A DNA stretch of 64,000 bases. Source: Alicyclobacillus sp. SO9. GTDB taxonomy: Bacteria; Bacillota; Bacilli; Alicyclobacillales; Alicyclobacillaceae. The DNA lies in the NCBI RefSeq assembly GCF_016406125.1, contig NZ_CP066339.1, forward strand, positions 1,984,001 to 2,048,000, given 5' to 3'. Position numbers and translations under genes: made by a program. Below, piece by piece: positions 18,215-26,937 of the stretch. Position 1 is the stretch's first letter; each line of letters starts with the position of its first letter. The notes beneath the pieces were generated by a model that searched no databases, was not told where the DNA came from, and saw nothing but the letters and a program-made list of their open reading frames with translations.

Positions 18215-18456
18215 TTTCCTTACACCTCCGAATTTTCAGTTTAATATCTTATGTAGTCCACGCAAGATGACTTGGGTGGATTATACCACTTCTCATATTA
18301 TTTGTGGAGAAAAATTCTTTTAATTTAAATACGAATTACTATTGGGTAGAGGCGGACCTTTTTGTCTGATAATTTGTTTATGTGGATAATTCTTTTATGT
18401 TTTGAAAGTAAGGTGGTATAGTTTTTCTGTGGGATTGAAAATAGTCTCAGAAGGAA
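18215..18456. other. AT-rich divergent promoter region
   Basis: This part of the 430-base gap separates the DUF4855 gene (minus) from the mannosidase unit (plus). It is AT-rich and must hold both promoters, but I see no confident -35/-10 pair and no obvious operator palindrome. Confidence 0.35.
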
Positions 18457-18615
18457 ATGGACCGCAAAATTCATTTTCGCGATGCAAAGAGGTGGGTCAG
18501 TGAATCTCTACGTGAGTTGCGCCAGTATGAAAATAAGGAGTGCATACGCGTGGATGGTTTAACTGCAGAGTATAGAGGAACAAGTCTGATAGATGTATTG
18601 ACCAGGGCCTTTTGA
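18457..18615 (+). CDS. Possible small protein of 52 residues, unknown
   Basis: An open frame runs from ATG 18457 to TGA 18613-18615, ending 29 bases before the GH38 gene. The product begins MDRKIHFRDAKRWVSE, is strongly charged and looks protein-like rather than low-complexity (helix-prone LRELRQYENKE, then VDGLTAEYRG). An AAGGA is present but only one or two bases from the ATG, which is too close for good initiation, so the start may be elsewhere or the frame may be chance. I do not recognise a family. If real, it would be co-transcribed with the alpha-mannosidase. Confidence 0.3.
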   Translation: MDRKIHFRDAKRWVSESLRELRQYENKECIRVDGLTAEYRGTSLIDVLTRAF

Positions 18616-18644
18616 CTTTAGATGACGGGAGAGATTAGTACAGG

Positions 18645-21600
18645 ATGGAGAAAATGTTTATTGAACAGAAGCTTCTTAGGAGATTGACTCAACTCTACGA
18701 AAACAGGGTCGTTACGAAAACCCCCGTGAAGCAATGGGAAATTCTCAAGGATGAAAAGTATCACCCTTTTCCTCCGGAACCGTTTTCTGGAGAACCTATT
18801 GGAGTTGGAGAGACCTGGGGGGAACTTTGGGAATCTCACTGGTTCAAGTCAAGCGTTTCTTTGTTAGATGACTTTCCATTTGACGCGGCATCTCGCTTTC
18901 GTCCCGTACTATCCATCAGTCTGGGGGCAAAAGAACAGTATGAACCAGGTCCTGAAGCATTACTGTTTCTAAACGGAGCACCAGTAGGGGGACTAGACGC
19001 CAATCATAAGGAAATCTGGTTTACAGATGACGAGTGGCAGGACGGACAACATGAAATTTTGATGAAAGGATTTGCCGGCCAAAATGTAGGGAGGAGGGTA
19101 TTTAAGCAGGCCGACGTGCTGCTTGTAGATGTATTGACAAATGAACTTTATCAGGCGCTGAAACAGGCCTACGATATTGCCTTGCAACTAGATGAGAGCA
19201 GCACGGTGCGCACGGGGTTGCTAAGACTTGTGGATGATGCCTTTCTAGCCATTGACAGCCGCTATCCACACTCCCAGGAATTCGCTTCGTCAGTGACACA
19301 TGCCCTTCATGAATTTCGTACAAGTATTAAAAACTTTACTGGTTACAAAGAGTTATCACTTCCAACCATTCATTTGGTTGGCCATGCCCACATTGACGTA
19401 GCGTGGTTGTGGCGCATAGAGCAAACAAGAGAAAAGGCCGCTCGCACATTTTCCACAGTCCTGCGTTTGATGGAGGAGGAAGCAAACTTCAAATACATTC
19501 AGTCACAGCCACAACTGTATGACTATGTGAAGAGTGATTATCCGGAGTTGTACAAGCGCATTGGTAAACGGGTCAAAACGGGTCAATGGGAACCCACCGG
19601 AGCGATGTGGGTCGAAGCTGACTGCAATATCCCAAATGGTGAATCCTTGGTTCGTCAAATCTTGTACGGTAAGAAATTTTTTAAAAATGAGTTTAATGTG
19701 GATAACCATACATTGTGGCTGCCAGATGTGTTTGGCTATAATTGGCAAATGCCTCAAATTCTAAGACGCAGCGGAATTGACTCATTTATGACGACGAAAA
19801 TCAGTTGGAACCAGTACAACCGTCCTGAAAACGACACGTTTTGGTGGCGGGGCCTCGATGGAACAGAGCTTTTGACTCATTTTATTACAGCGCCAACTCC
19901 AGACGCTCCAAACGTAAAATTCTTCACATACAACGGAGTCGTGGACGCAGCAAGCGTTTTTGGCACGTGGAAAAACTACCGTCAGAAGGATATTAATCAA
20001 GACCTGTTGCTTGCATTTGGCTACGGAGACGGGGGCGGGGGTCCGACGCGTGAAATGCTGAATGCTGCCAAGAACTGGCTGGATGTTCCCGGCGGAACCA
20101 GTGTCGATTTTTCCACAGTAGAAAGCTACTTTAGCCGGCTACACGACAAGCTTGACGAAAACGAGGATGTTCCAATATGGGATGGAGAATTGTACCTTGA
20201 GTACCACCGCGGTACCTACACTTCTCAAGCGAAAAACAAGAAGCTAAATCGACAGTCTGAAAGCCTGTATCGGGATATTGAGTTCTATGCGACCTTGGCT
20301 CTTCATTTGATGAAAACAATGTATCCAAAAGACCTGTTAGATGAAGGGTGGAAGCTCATCCTTCTCAATCAATTTCATGACATCATCCCGGGCTCATCTA
20401 TTCCTGAGGTTTATATAGACAGTCTGGAAGATTACGAGAGAGTAATGAGTCTTGGGACAGCAGCATTGCACTTCTCCGTTGCATCTATGTTTGAGTTGAA
20501 TTCGGAACATCCCGCCATCATTGTTGGCAATTCTTTGTCGTGGTCTGTGACTGGGTATGCATCGATACCTTGGTCTCACCAGTTAGAAAACCTGGTTGCG
20601 ATTGATGAAGAGACTGGAGAAGTAACGGCTTTGGAGCGGTTGCAACCACTGGACGCGAGTTTGCCTGGGCAATCCATTGAGGGAGAGATTGCCGTGCTGA
20701 GAGTTCGAGATGTACCTCCGATGGGATGGAAATCCCTCGCTTTAGTTCCGTCACATACAAAACAGCTTGGGAGTCCTCGCTGCCAGGTTCAAGAGTTGGG
20801 AAATCAAGTGATTGTCGAGAACGAAGTGTTGAGAATGGTGTTTAATGAGGCCGGGTCTATATCTGAGATGTACGACAAAACAAACCGACGCCAAGTACTG
20901 CCTAAGGGTGAAGTGGGCAATAGACTCGTGGTTTTTGAGGATAAACCTCTGGACTACGACGCATGGGATATTGATGTCTTCTACACTGAAAAATCATGGA
21001 TTGTAGACAACTTAATAAGGCGCGAAGTAAAGTCATGGGCCGATGGCAGTGTCAGCATTGTGCAGACATGGACATTTTTAAACTCTCAAATCATGCAAAG
21101 AGCCATGATTCATCCAGAAGACAGCGTAGTCAGCTTTGAAACTGAGGTAGATTGGCACGAGCATCAACTTATGCTAAAAGTCGAGTTTCCGACTGATCTG
21201 CGAACAAACAAAGCGACGTGTGACATTCAGTTCGGGAATATTGAGCGACCAACCCATTCCAACACATCTTGGGATGCAGCCAAGTTTGAAGTCTGTGCCC
21301 ACAAATGGGTAGATGTTTCAGAACGCAGTTACGGTGTTTCATTGCTGAATAATTGTAAGTACGGGCACGATATTCGTGGAAATACTTTACGATTGACACT
21401 GCTGAAATCAGCAATATGGCCCGATAAGAATGCGGACAATGGAGTTCACAGGTTCACTTACGCAATCTACCCGCATAACGGTGATTGGTATGAGGCACAG
21501 ACCCCGAGACGAGCCTATGAATACAATTCTCCGTTGCGCGCATTTCGCGGTGGAACAAAACCTGGATTGAGACCGAAGTACTCGTTTTGTAAAGTCGAAA

Positions 21601-21866
21601 GCCCAAGTGTAATGATTGAAGCATTGAAGCAGAGCGAAGAGGGTTTCGCAACGGTTCTGCGGCTGTATGAGTTCTCCGGGGCGCGTGCAAACTGCAGGAT
21701 TTCATTTGCACAGGCTCTGAGTCATGTCTTTCTCTGCAATTTATTGGAGGAGGAGGAGTCCGAGCTTACCATCGAGCGCAACGGAACCGAAGTGACTCTC
21801 CCGTTTAAGCCCTATCAGATTGTTACACTCAAAGTGACGTTTGCGGTGGACGGGGGAAACGTATAA
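18645..21866 (+). CDS. Alpha-mannosidase, glycoside hydrolase family 38
   Basis: The 1073-residue protein has no signal peptide, so it is intracellular. The order is an N-terminal beta domain (about 1-240), the GH38 catalytic alpha/beta barrel (about 245-520), a middle three-helix domain and C-terminal beta-sandwich domains. The zinc motif HAHIDVAWLWR is at about 248 and the catalytic nucleophile aspartate lies in LWLPDVFGYNWQMP near 364. Another zinc-region histidine is in NQFHDIIPGSSIPEVY. GH38 enzymes release alpha-linked mannose from N-glycan- or mannan-derived oligosaccharides. The next gene starts two bases after its stop, so the two are translated together. Confidence 0.93.
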   Translation: MEKMFIEQKLLRRLTQLYENRVVTKTPVKQWEILKDEKYHPFPPEPFSGEPIGVGETWGELWESHWFKSSVSLLDDFPFDAASRFRPVLSISLGAKEQYEPGPEALLFLNGAPVGGLDANHKEIWFTDDEWQDGQHEILMKGFAGQNVGRRVFKQADVLLVDVLTNELYQALKQAYDIALQLDESSTVRTGLLRLVDDAFLAIDSRYPHSQEFASSVTHALHEFRTSIKNFTGYKELSLPTIHLVGHAHIDVAWLWRIEQTREKAARTFSTVLRLMEEEANFKYIQSQPQLYDYVKSDYPELYKRIGKRVKTGQWEPTGAMWVEADCNIPNGESLVRQILYGKKFFKNEFNVDNHTLWLPDVFGYNWQMPQILRRSGIDSFMTTKISWNQYNRPENDTFWWRGLDGTELLTHFITAPTPDAPNVKFFTYNGVVDAASVFGTWKNYRQKDINQDLLLAFGYGDGGGGPTREMLNAAKNWLDVPGGTSVDFSTVESYFSRLHDKLDENEDVPIWDGELYLEYHRGTYTSQAKNKKLNRQSESLYRDIEFYATLALHLMKTMYPKDLLDEGWKLILLNQFHDIIPGSSIPEVYIDSLEDYERVMSLGTAALHFSVASMFELNSEHPAIIVGNSLSWSVTGYASIPWSHQLENLVAIDEETGEVTALERLQPLDASLPGQSIEGEIAVLRVRDVPPMGWKSLALVPSHTKQLGSPRCQVQELGNQVIVENEVLRMVFNEAGSISEMYDKTNRRQVLPKGEVGNRLVVFEDKPLDYDAWDIDVFYTEKSWIVDNLIRREVKSWADGSVSIVQTWTFLNSQIMQRAMIHPEDSVVSFETEVDWHEHQLMLKVEFPTDLRTNKATCDIQFGNIERPTHSNTSWDAAKFEVCAHKWVDVSERSYGVSLLNNCKYGHDIRGNTLRLTLLKSAIWPDKNADNGVHRFTYAIYPHNGDWYEAQTPRRAYEYNSPLRAFRGGTKPGLRPKYSFCKVESPSVMIEALKQSEEGFATVLRLYEFSGARANCRISFAQALSHVFLCNLLEEEESELTIERNGTEVTLPFKPYQIVTLKVTFAVDGGNV

Positions 21867-21868
21867 TA

Positions 21869-22921
21869 ATGGGAAATGGATTTTCGACAGCCATGGATAC
21901 TCTGCAGGTTATTAAGGGACGGCGCTTTGATGGGCCGCGTCGTCTTGATTTGCCATTGACAAAGGACGAGTTGGAAGTTCGACTCCTTTCAGCGTGGTGC
22001 GGTCGGGTCGTCGGTTGTATGCTTGAGTCTGCCGACACAACTGTCATGGCAACAGGTGTTAGCGAAATCAGCAAGCTCATTTCTGCTTTGCCAAACGAGC
22101 ATTTAGACGATACGATTCTCAGTCTGATAACTCTCGAGAAATATGGACCTGACGTAACGACCCGAAACATTGCAGACATGTGGTTACATTTTCTTGATGA
22201 GCGCCTGAGGTCTGGCGCGGAACACACTGCATATCGAAACCTAGTGAGCGGGGCGCAGCCTTCTCAATCTGCGGTTGCGGAAAATCCGTTTCGAGAATGG
22301 AACGGGGCACACAAGCGAGCGGACATTTTCGGCTACGTGTGCCCGGGTAACCCAGAGCTTGCGGCGGAGATGGCGCACCGTGACGCAATCATTTCTCATT
22401 CTGGCAACGGCATATATAGTTCAATGTTTGTTGCGGCCTTAATCTCTGCAGCCTTCTCTCTCCATGATATCGAGTCAGCTATTCGCGTTGCCTACAGTGA
22501 AATTCCATCAGATTGTGGGTTGGCAGAAATGGTTCACACGATATTGAAATGGCGCGTGCTCGATTACAAATGGAGTGATATGTTACTCCTCTTTCGCGAA
22601 AAATGGGGCGGTCTGCATGCGCGCCATTCCATTCACAGTCTGGGTCGGGTGGTGTTGGCCTTACTTCAGGGGGACGGTGACCTCATTCAATCTATTCGCC
22701 TACTCGTTGACAGCGGCGTTGCAATTGATGCCGGCCTTGCAACTGTCGGTTCCGTATGCGGTGCCATGGAGGGTTCTACGCAGTGGCTGAAGAGATGGAT
22801 TGGCGTGGTGAATCGCGATGTACCCACAGGACTACGCGGACAAGATAAGCTGTCTCTCCCAGATTTGGCAGAACGGACCCGTGATGTCTGCTTGTCAATC
22901 CAGGCCTCTTACGCGGATTAG
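21869..22921 (+). CDS. ADP-ribosylglycohydrolase-family protein with altered metal site
   Basis: The 350 residues show the family's layout: LSAWCGRVVGCMLESA at the N-terminus, HLDDTILSLITLEKYG, the conserved NPFREWNGAHKRADIFGYV, the SGNGIYSSMFVAALISAAF helix and a C-terminal glycine/alanine helix near 290. In family members with an active dinuclear site the last motif reads GWDTD; here it is GVAIDAG, so the first aspartate is lost. The early acidic motif (usually DDDT) is LDDT. The enzyme may therefore bind metal poorly or do different chemistry. Relatives are common in glycan-utilisation loci, where they may act on glycosides rather than ADP-ribose. It is coupled to the GH38 gene and converges on the metallophosphoesterase with only six bases between stops. 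Confidence 0.75.
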   Translation: MGNGFSTAMDTLQVIKGRRFDGPRRLDLPLTKDELEVRLLSAWCGRVVGCMLESADTTVMATGVSEISKLISALPNEHLDDTILSLITLEKYGPDVTTRNIADMWLHFLDERLRSGAEHTAYRNLVSGAQPSQSAVAENPFREWNGAHKRADIFGYVCPGNPELAAEMAHRDAIISHSGNGIYSSMFVAALISAAFSLHDIESAIRVAYSEIPSDCGLAEMVHTILKWRVLDYKWSDMLLLFREKWGGLHARHSIHSLGRVVLALLQGDGDLIQSIRLLVDSGVAIDAGLATVGSVCGAMEGSTQWLKRWIGVVNRDVPTGLRGQDKLSLPDLAERTRDVCLSIQASYAD

Positions 22922-22927
22922 GCCCCC

Positions 22928-23731
22928 TTACCTGTATTGAATATTGTACGTAAATTCGCTCAGCCATTGATGATTTCTGTGATCCCGCAGTTTTACGCTG
23001 ACACTGTCATCGCCAATGTCTAACCAGCGCGACTGCGGGAATTCACCGTGCGGACACCCGCCACCGATGTAACAAACACCATTTTGTCGGACCAGTTGTT
23101 CGCGAATATCCATTCGACTGTGAGTATGCCCAGTGATAAAAAACACGTTATCTCTGGTTTCAAGAATTTTTCTTAATTCTTCTGACTGTACACAGGTGTC
23201 ATCGGATTTAGCGACTGTAGCGTTGATAGGTTGATGAAAAAATACAAATACAGGACCTGACTTTGCTGTCTCAAATTCCTGTTCAAACCATTTCAACTGC
23301 GTATCAGAGAGCCACCCGGCGTCTTTCAAATCGGGGCTGTATTTTTCCGTCGATAAAAAGAAGAAGGAATGATTTTGAATGATTTGCTTGCTGTAGATGG
23401 TCCCTTGCTTTGTATAAGAGCAAAACTGCTGTTGTGCCTTCTCGCAGGTAAATTCGGGATCTTCATAGTAGCCGTAGTACTCATGATTTCCCATTGTGTA
23501 ATATAAGGGCTGATGGCAATGCTTTTCAAGCAACCGCATGGCCAACCTGAAGTCACGTGCCTTCCCGTTGGTGATGTCTCCGTTCATAACATAGAGGTCG
23601 GGTGACAAGGAATCCGCATCTATCAATGCATCTTCTACGGTTGGAACCGTGGACACCGGGGCCTCTGTTTCTTTCCATGTCATGATGTGTAGATCGGAAA
23701 ATATACTCACGGACAAAAATCCATTGGACAA
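22928..23731 (-). CDS. Metallophosphoesterase (calcineurin-like)
   Basis: The 267-residue protein carries the full calcineurin-like set: FSDLHIM near residue 10, YVMNGDITNG, MGNHEYYGYYED, FFHQPINAT and ITGHTHSRMD, which ligate the two metal ions. The start is a TTG with GAGGTG eight bases upstream. It has no signal peptide. Substrates of such proteins range from cyclic nucleotides to phosphodiesters and sugar phosphates, and none can be chosen here. It is divergent from the RpiR regulator, and an ATGGAG/CTCCAT inverted repeat lies directly upstream (23758-23774), so it may belong to the same regulon. Confidence 0.85.
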   Translation of the reverse strand: MSNGFLSVSIFSDLHIMTWKETEAPVSTVPTVEDALIDADSLSPDLYVMNGDITNGKARDFRLAMRLLEKHCHQPLYYTMGNHEYYGYYEDPEFTCEKAQQQFCSYTKQGTIYSKQIIQNHSFFFLSTEKYSPDLKDAGWLSDTQLKWFEQEFETAKSGPVFVFFHQPINATVAKSDDTCVQSEELRKILETRDNVFFITGHTHSRMDIREQLVRQNGVCYIGGGCPHGEFPQSRWLDIGDDSVSVKLRDHRNHQWLSEFTYNIQYR

Positions 23732-23757
23732 AACTATTCACCTCAATCATAATATTG

Positions 23758-23774
23758 ATGGAGATATCCTCCAT
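23758..23774. promoter_or_regulatory. GGA-N7-TCC palindrome in the RpiR/metallophosphoesterase divergent region
   Basis: ATGGAGATATCCTCCAT is an inverted repeat (ATGGAG, five bases, CTCCAT). It has the same GGA-N7-TCC outline as the two 13-mers around the -10 box of the ABC transporter operon, which makes it a candidate autoregulatory site for the RpiR protein encoded at 23890. Confidence 0.4.
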
Positions 23775-23889
23775 CCTCTGGGTCTATTATAGCGTTACAG
23801 AGGAACAGAAAGTGAATTTTACTCCGAATCTGAAGTATGGATTTTCATCTCTGGGTCCATGCCTGTTGTGCTCGAAAGGGGACTAGAAA

Positions 23890-24753
23890 ATGAGCATAGG
23901 AAATAGTTCGAAGACGCTAGCAATGTTAGGCAGTATATATAAGTCGCTGTCCAAGGCAGAACAGAAGGTAGCCGACGCGGTGGCCAGCGACGTGCAGGGT
24001 ACCGTGTACTCGTCTGTTACCGATCTTTCCGAGAAAGCTGACGTCGGAGAAACAACGGTCATTCGGTTTTGTCGAAAACTTGGTTTCCGAGGGTTTCAGG
24101 AATTTAAGTTGACGCTCGCTCAAGAAGCGGTTAATTCAGAGCAACATGTCCATGGTGAAATTGAGATATCAGAACTGGATGATACCAGGACAATGTGTGA
24201 GAAAATTACCCTTCACAATACTCAAGCCTTACAGTCAACTCTCAATTTGTTACAGGAATCGGAGTTGGAAAAGGCAGTAACTGCCTTGCAGAATCACCAG
24301 AAACTCTACATTTTCGGTGTGGGGTCGTCCGGTATCACTGCAGAAGATGCCAAATATCGGTTTATGCGGCAAGGTTTTAACGCCGACTGTGCAACCGACG
24401 GGCATGTGATAGCTATGAACTGTGCCTTGGCCACGAAGCAAGATATCGTGCTTGGTATCTCAACGTCTGGGAGTACCAAGGACCTTGTCGACGGAATGCG
24501 TATCGCTAAAGAAAACGGGGCGTATATTATATGTCTGACCAATCACGCTCGGTCTCCCATCACTTCCTATGCAGATGCAATTCTTTTGACGTCCTTTAAA
24601 GAAAATCCATTACATGGAGGCGCATTTTCGTCCAAGTTGGCACAGATTCATGTCTTGGATATACTCACTACGCTTACTGCCCTCCGCATGAAGGAAAGGT
24701 CTTCCAAGTCCATGGAATCTACCGCAAAAAGTGTCCTGGACAAATTATATTGA
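23890..24753 (+). CDS. MurR/RpiR-family regulator (HTH plus SIS domain)
   Basis: The 287 residues consist of an N-terminal HTH_6 domain (about 1-80, with SVTDLSEKADVGETTVIRFC as the recognition region) and a sugar-isomerase (SIS) domain (about 125-260) with IFGVGSSGITAEDAKYRF and VLGISTSGSTKDLVDG. Such proteins sense phosphosugars; NanR proteins of this family respond to N-acetylmannosamine-6-phosphate. It lies directly upstream of an ABC transporter operon that includes nanE and nagB, so regulation by an amino-sugar phosphate is a reasonable inference. It is transcribed alone and is followed by an inverted repeat and 330 bases before the transporter gene. Confidence 0.9.
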   Translation: MSIGNSSKTLAMLGSIYKSLSKAEQKVADAVASDVQGTVYSSVTDLSEKADVGETTVIRFCRKLGFRGFQEFKLTLAQEAVNSEQHVHGEIEISELDDTRTMCEKITLHNTQALQSTLNLLQESELEKAVTALQNHQKLYIFGVGSSGITAEDAKYRFMRQGFNADCATDGHVIAMNCALATKQDIVLGISTSGSTKDLVDGMRIAKENGAYIICLTNHARSPITSYADAILLTSFKENPLHGGAFSSKLAQIHVLDILTTLTALRMKERSSKSMESTAKSVLDKLY

Positions 24754-24772
24754 TTCGCGTGCGACAAATATA

Positions 24773-24828
24773 GGGAGTTATTTACGGACGGATGTGCGAC
24801 TTGCTGCGCTGAAAACTAAGTAACTCCC
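24773..24828 (+). terminator. Possible terminator or long-loop hairpin after the RpiR gene
   Basis: GGGAGTTATTTA (24773-24784) can pair with TAAGTAACTCCC (24817-24828), 12 pairs with one G-U, around a 32-base loop. No clear T-run follows, so termination is uncertain. Confidence 0.35.
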
Positions 24829-24964
24829 TGCTTCTCGCTTCCCCTCTATTTATTGGTCCTCAAGTCTTCTCTTATGATTGCCGAATCTACACTCTTTTAC
24901 TTATCTACGTTTTTAGAAATTTCAGTTGACAGATGAGTCCGTCATAACGTAATCTTTACGTAAT

Positions 24965-25053
24965 GGAGGTAACATCCGCCAATAATTTATAATGTGGAGG
25001 TTATATCCGATATTTTTTTTAGCTAACGGATGTTGCATACGGAAGTAACAAAA
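24965..25053 (+). promoter_or_regulatory. Promoter of the ABC/amino-sugar operon with repeated operator candidates
   Basis: A consensus -10 box TATAAT is at 24988-24993, but no -35 box lies at the usual distance. GGAGGTAACATCCG (24965-24978) occupies that place and is repeated as GGAGGTTATATCCG at 24996-25009, 31 bases (three helical turns) later, on the other side of the -10. The first 13 bases form an exact palindrome GGA-G-GT-A-AC-A-TCC. A partial third copy GGAAGTAACA starts at 25041, and CGGATGTT at 25027 is the inverse of AACATCCG. The binding protein is probably the adjacent RpiR regulator; this is inference. Confidence 0.55.
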
Positions 25054-25084
25054 AGGTATGTCTAAACTTTTAGGGGGTATCGCA

Positions 25085-26866
25085 ATGGAAAGGAAGCGGA
25101 AACATTCTGTTGGAATAACAATGTTAGCTGCAATGGGTATTACCGCTCTTGTTGCCGGTTGCGGCGGCGCCACAAATGCTACCAACAATACGAGTAGCAA
25201 CGCCACTGCAAGCAATAATACGGCAAGTAAAAGCGGCGTCTTGTCAATGTACATGATTGATGATGGTCACGGCTTCGACCCAAGTCTATTTTCGTGGGAA
25301 ATGTACCAAGATGGAATGGGAATTTTTGAGGGTCTGGTTCACATGGGTCCTAATGGCAGTCCTGTCGCTGGTATGGCGCAGTCTTGGAATACAAGTAAGA
25401 ACGGACTGACATGGACATTTCAACTGCGTAACGGAATCAAGTTCAGTAATGGAGATCCCATTACAGCGCAGGACTTCGTCTACGGGTTCAGGCGGGCTGT
25501 GAGTCCGGCTGATTCTCAGAGTACAAAAGCCGGTCCAGCTCCAATCACCAACATTCCGCTGCTCAATGCTAGTGCAGTCCGCGCAGGAACGAAGAGTGAT
25601 TCCGCCCTGGGGATTAAAGCCGTCAATGCGAGTACTGTCGAAATTACTTTGAGTCGTCCAGACCCGGGTCTGCTTAAGGCTATGAGCCTTCCCACCTCAG
25701 CCTGGATGGTACCGTTAGACAAAAAAGTCGTCAGTAAAATGAAGCCTGCGGATTGGACGAACCCTTCCAAGATTGTCTCTAATGGGCCCTATATGTTGAA
25801 GTCGTATACAGCCAAGACCCAGGCCATATTAGTTCCTAATCCACATTACTATAAGAAAGTTAAATTGAAAGAGATTAAACTCTGGTATTCTCAGAAGACC
25901 AATCAACTGCTTGCCTTTAAGAATGGTTCCCTCGATCTCGCTGTATTGAAGGCTCAAGACGTGTCTGCTGTGAATAAGGATTCGAAACTCAAAAGTGAAT
26001 TGCATATGACACCAACGTCTGCACAATACTCATTCCAGGTTCTCCCGTCCAAAAACAAGGCTCTGTTGAACGTAAAAGTTCGTAAAGCCTTCCAAATGGC
26101 GATTGATAGAAAGGCGATTAGTAAAGGTGTACTGAAAGGAACGGGCACTCCTGCATATGGGTACTGGAATCCGACATGGCTCGATCCCTGGATTAAGGAT
26201 AATGCTATCACCTACAATCCAAGTGAGGCCAAGAAGTTGATGGCTCAGGCAGGATATCCGGGAGGTAAAGGATTTCCTACTGTAATGTTGTATACAGGTA
26301 ATCCATCTGACCAAGTTGCTCAGGCAATTCAACAAGAATGGCAAAATACCTTAGGTGTAAAGGTAGTCTATAAAGGAGAGGAATGGGGCCAATTCTTGAC
26401 AGACATTAAAAAGCAACTGCCAGCTAACGAAGTTGGTTTTGGTCAAACCTCGACAAATGCATTCTATCCAAGCTTGGAACTGCCTACTACAAAAGTAGAC
26501 TGGCTCTACAATAATGGTATTGTGGCAGGCTTCATTCCGCCCAGCCAGTTCCAAAACTACTACAATATCCAAAATAACAAGAGCATAGCTCCGAACAAGC
26601 AAATGGCTCAGGAGGCTGCGCTGCAAGAGAAATACTTACCGTCCGACATCAAGCAATGGATGAATGAGGGATTGACGGCGTATAAAACCAACAGTCAATC
26701 CATGATGAAAAAATTCTTCATCGATGCTCAAAAACGCGCCTATACCATCACCGTTTATACTCCGTTACAACCTATTTTGGTTCGGTCTAACGTGTCTGGG
26801 TATCACCCCAATCGTATGCTCCTGATTGACCCGCCTGTCTGGTTTGGCTATCTGTCGAAATCCTGA
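25085..26866 (+). CDS. Peptide/oligosaccharide ABC transporter substrate-binding lipoprotein (SBP_bac_5)
   Basis: A 593-residue protein starting at ATG 25085 behind TAGGGGGT; the upstream in-frame ATG at 25058 would place that ribosome site inside the gene. Lipobox LVAGC, with the anchored cysteine near residue 23, is followed by an Asn/Ser/Thr-rich tether. The body matches OppA/DppA-type proteins (TWTFQLRNGIKFSNGDP, RKAFQMAIDRKAI). It delivers substrate to the permeases encoded next. The family was named for peptides, but members also bind oligosaccharides, and the amino-sugar genes downstream favour a sugar ligand. A stem-loop without a T-run lies between it and the permease gene. Confidence 0.88.
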   Translation: MERKRKHSVGITMLAAMGITALVAGCGGATNATNNTSSNATASNNTASKSGVLSMYMIDDGHGFDPSLFSWEMYQDGMGIFEGLVHMGPNGSPVAGMAQSWNTSKNGLTWTFQLRNGIKFSNGDPITAQDFVYGFRRAVSPADSQSTKAGPAPITNIPLLNASAVRAGTKSDSALGIKAVNASTVEITLSRPDPGLLKAMSLPTSAWMVPLDKKVVSKMKPADWTNPSKIVSNGPYMLKSYTAKTQAILVPNPHYYKKVKLKEIKLWYSQKTNQLLAFKNGSLDLAVLKAQDVSAVNKDSKLKSELHMTPTSAQYSFQVLPSKNKALLNVKVRKAFQMAIDRKAISKGVLKGTGTPAYGYWNPTWLDPWIKDNAITYNPSEAKKLMAQAGYPGGKGFPTVMLYTGNPSDQVAQAIQQEWQNTLGVKVVYKGEEWGQFLTDIKKQLPANEVGFGQTSTNAFYPSLELPTTKVDWLYNNGIVAGFIPPSQFQNYYNIQNNKSIAPNKQMAQEAALQEKYLPSDIKQWMNEGLTAYKTNSQSMMKKFFIDAQKRAYTITVYTPLQPILVRSNVSGYHPNRMLLIDPPVWFGYLSKS

Positions 26867-26888
26867 GTCTAGTCACGTGCAGTCATGT

Positions 26889-26921
26889 GAGGTAAGGAAG
26901 CCGTATCAGCTTCCTTACCTC
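26889..26921 (+). other. Intra-operon stem-loop after the binding-protein gene
   Basis: GAGGTAAGGAAGC (26889-26901) pairs perfectly with its complement at 26909-26921 around a seven-base loop. No T-run follows, and the permease ribosome site comes directly after it. Such hairpins usually stabilise the upstream message or partly terminate, giving more binding protein than permease. Confidence 0.65.
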
Positions 26922-26937
26922 GTAAGGAGGGTGGAGC

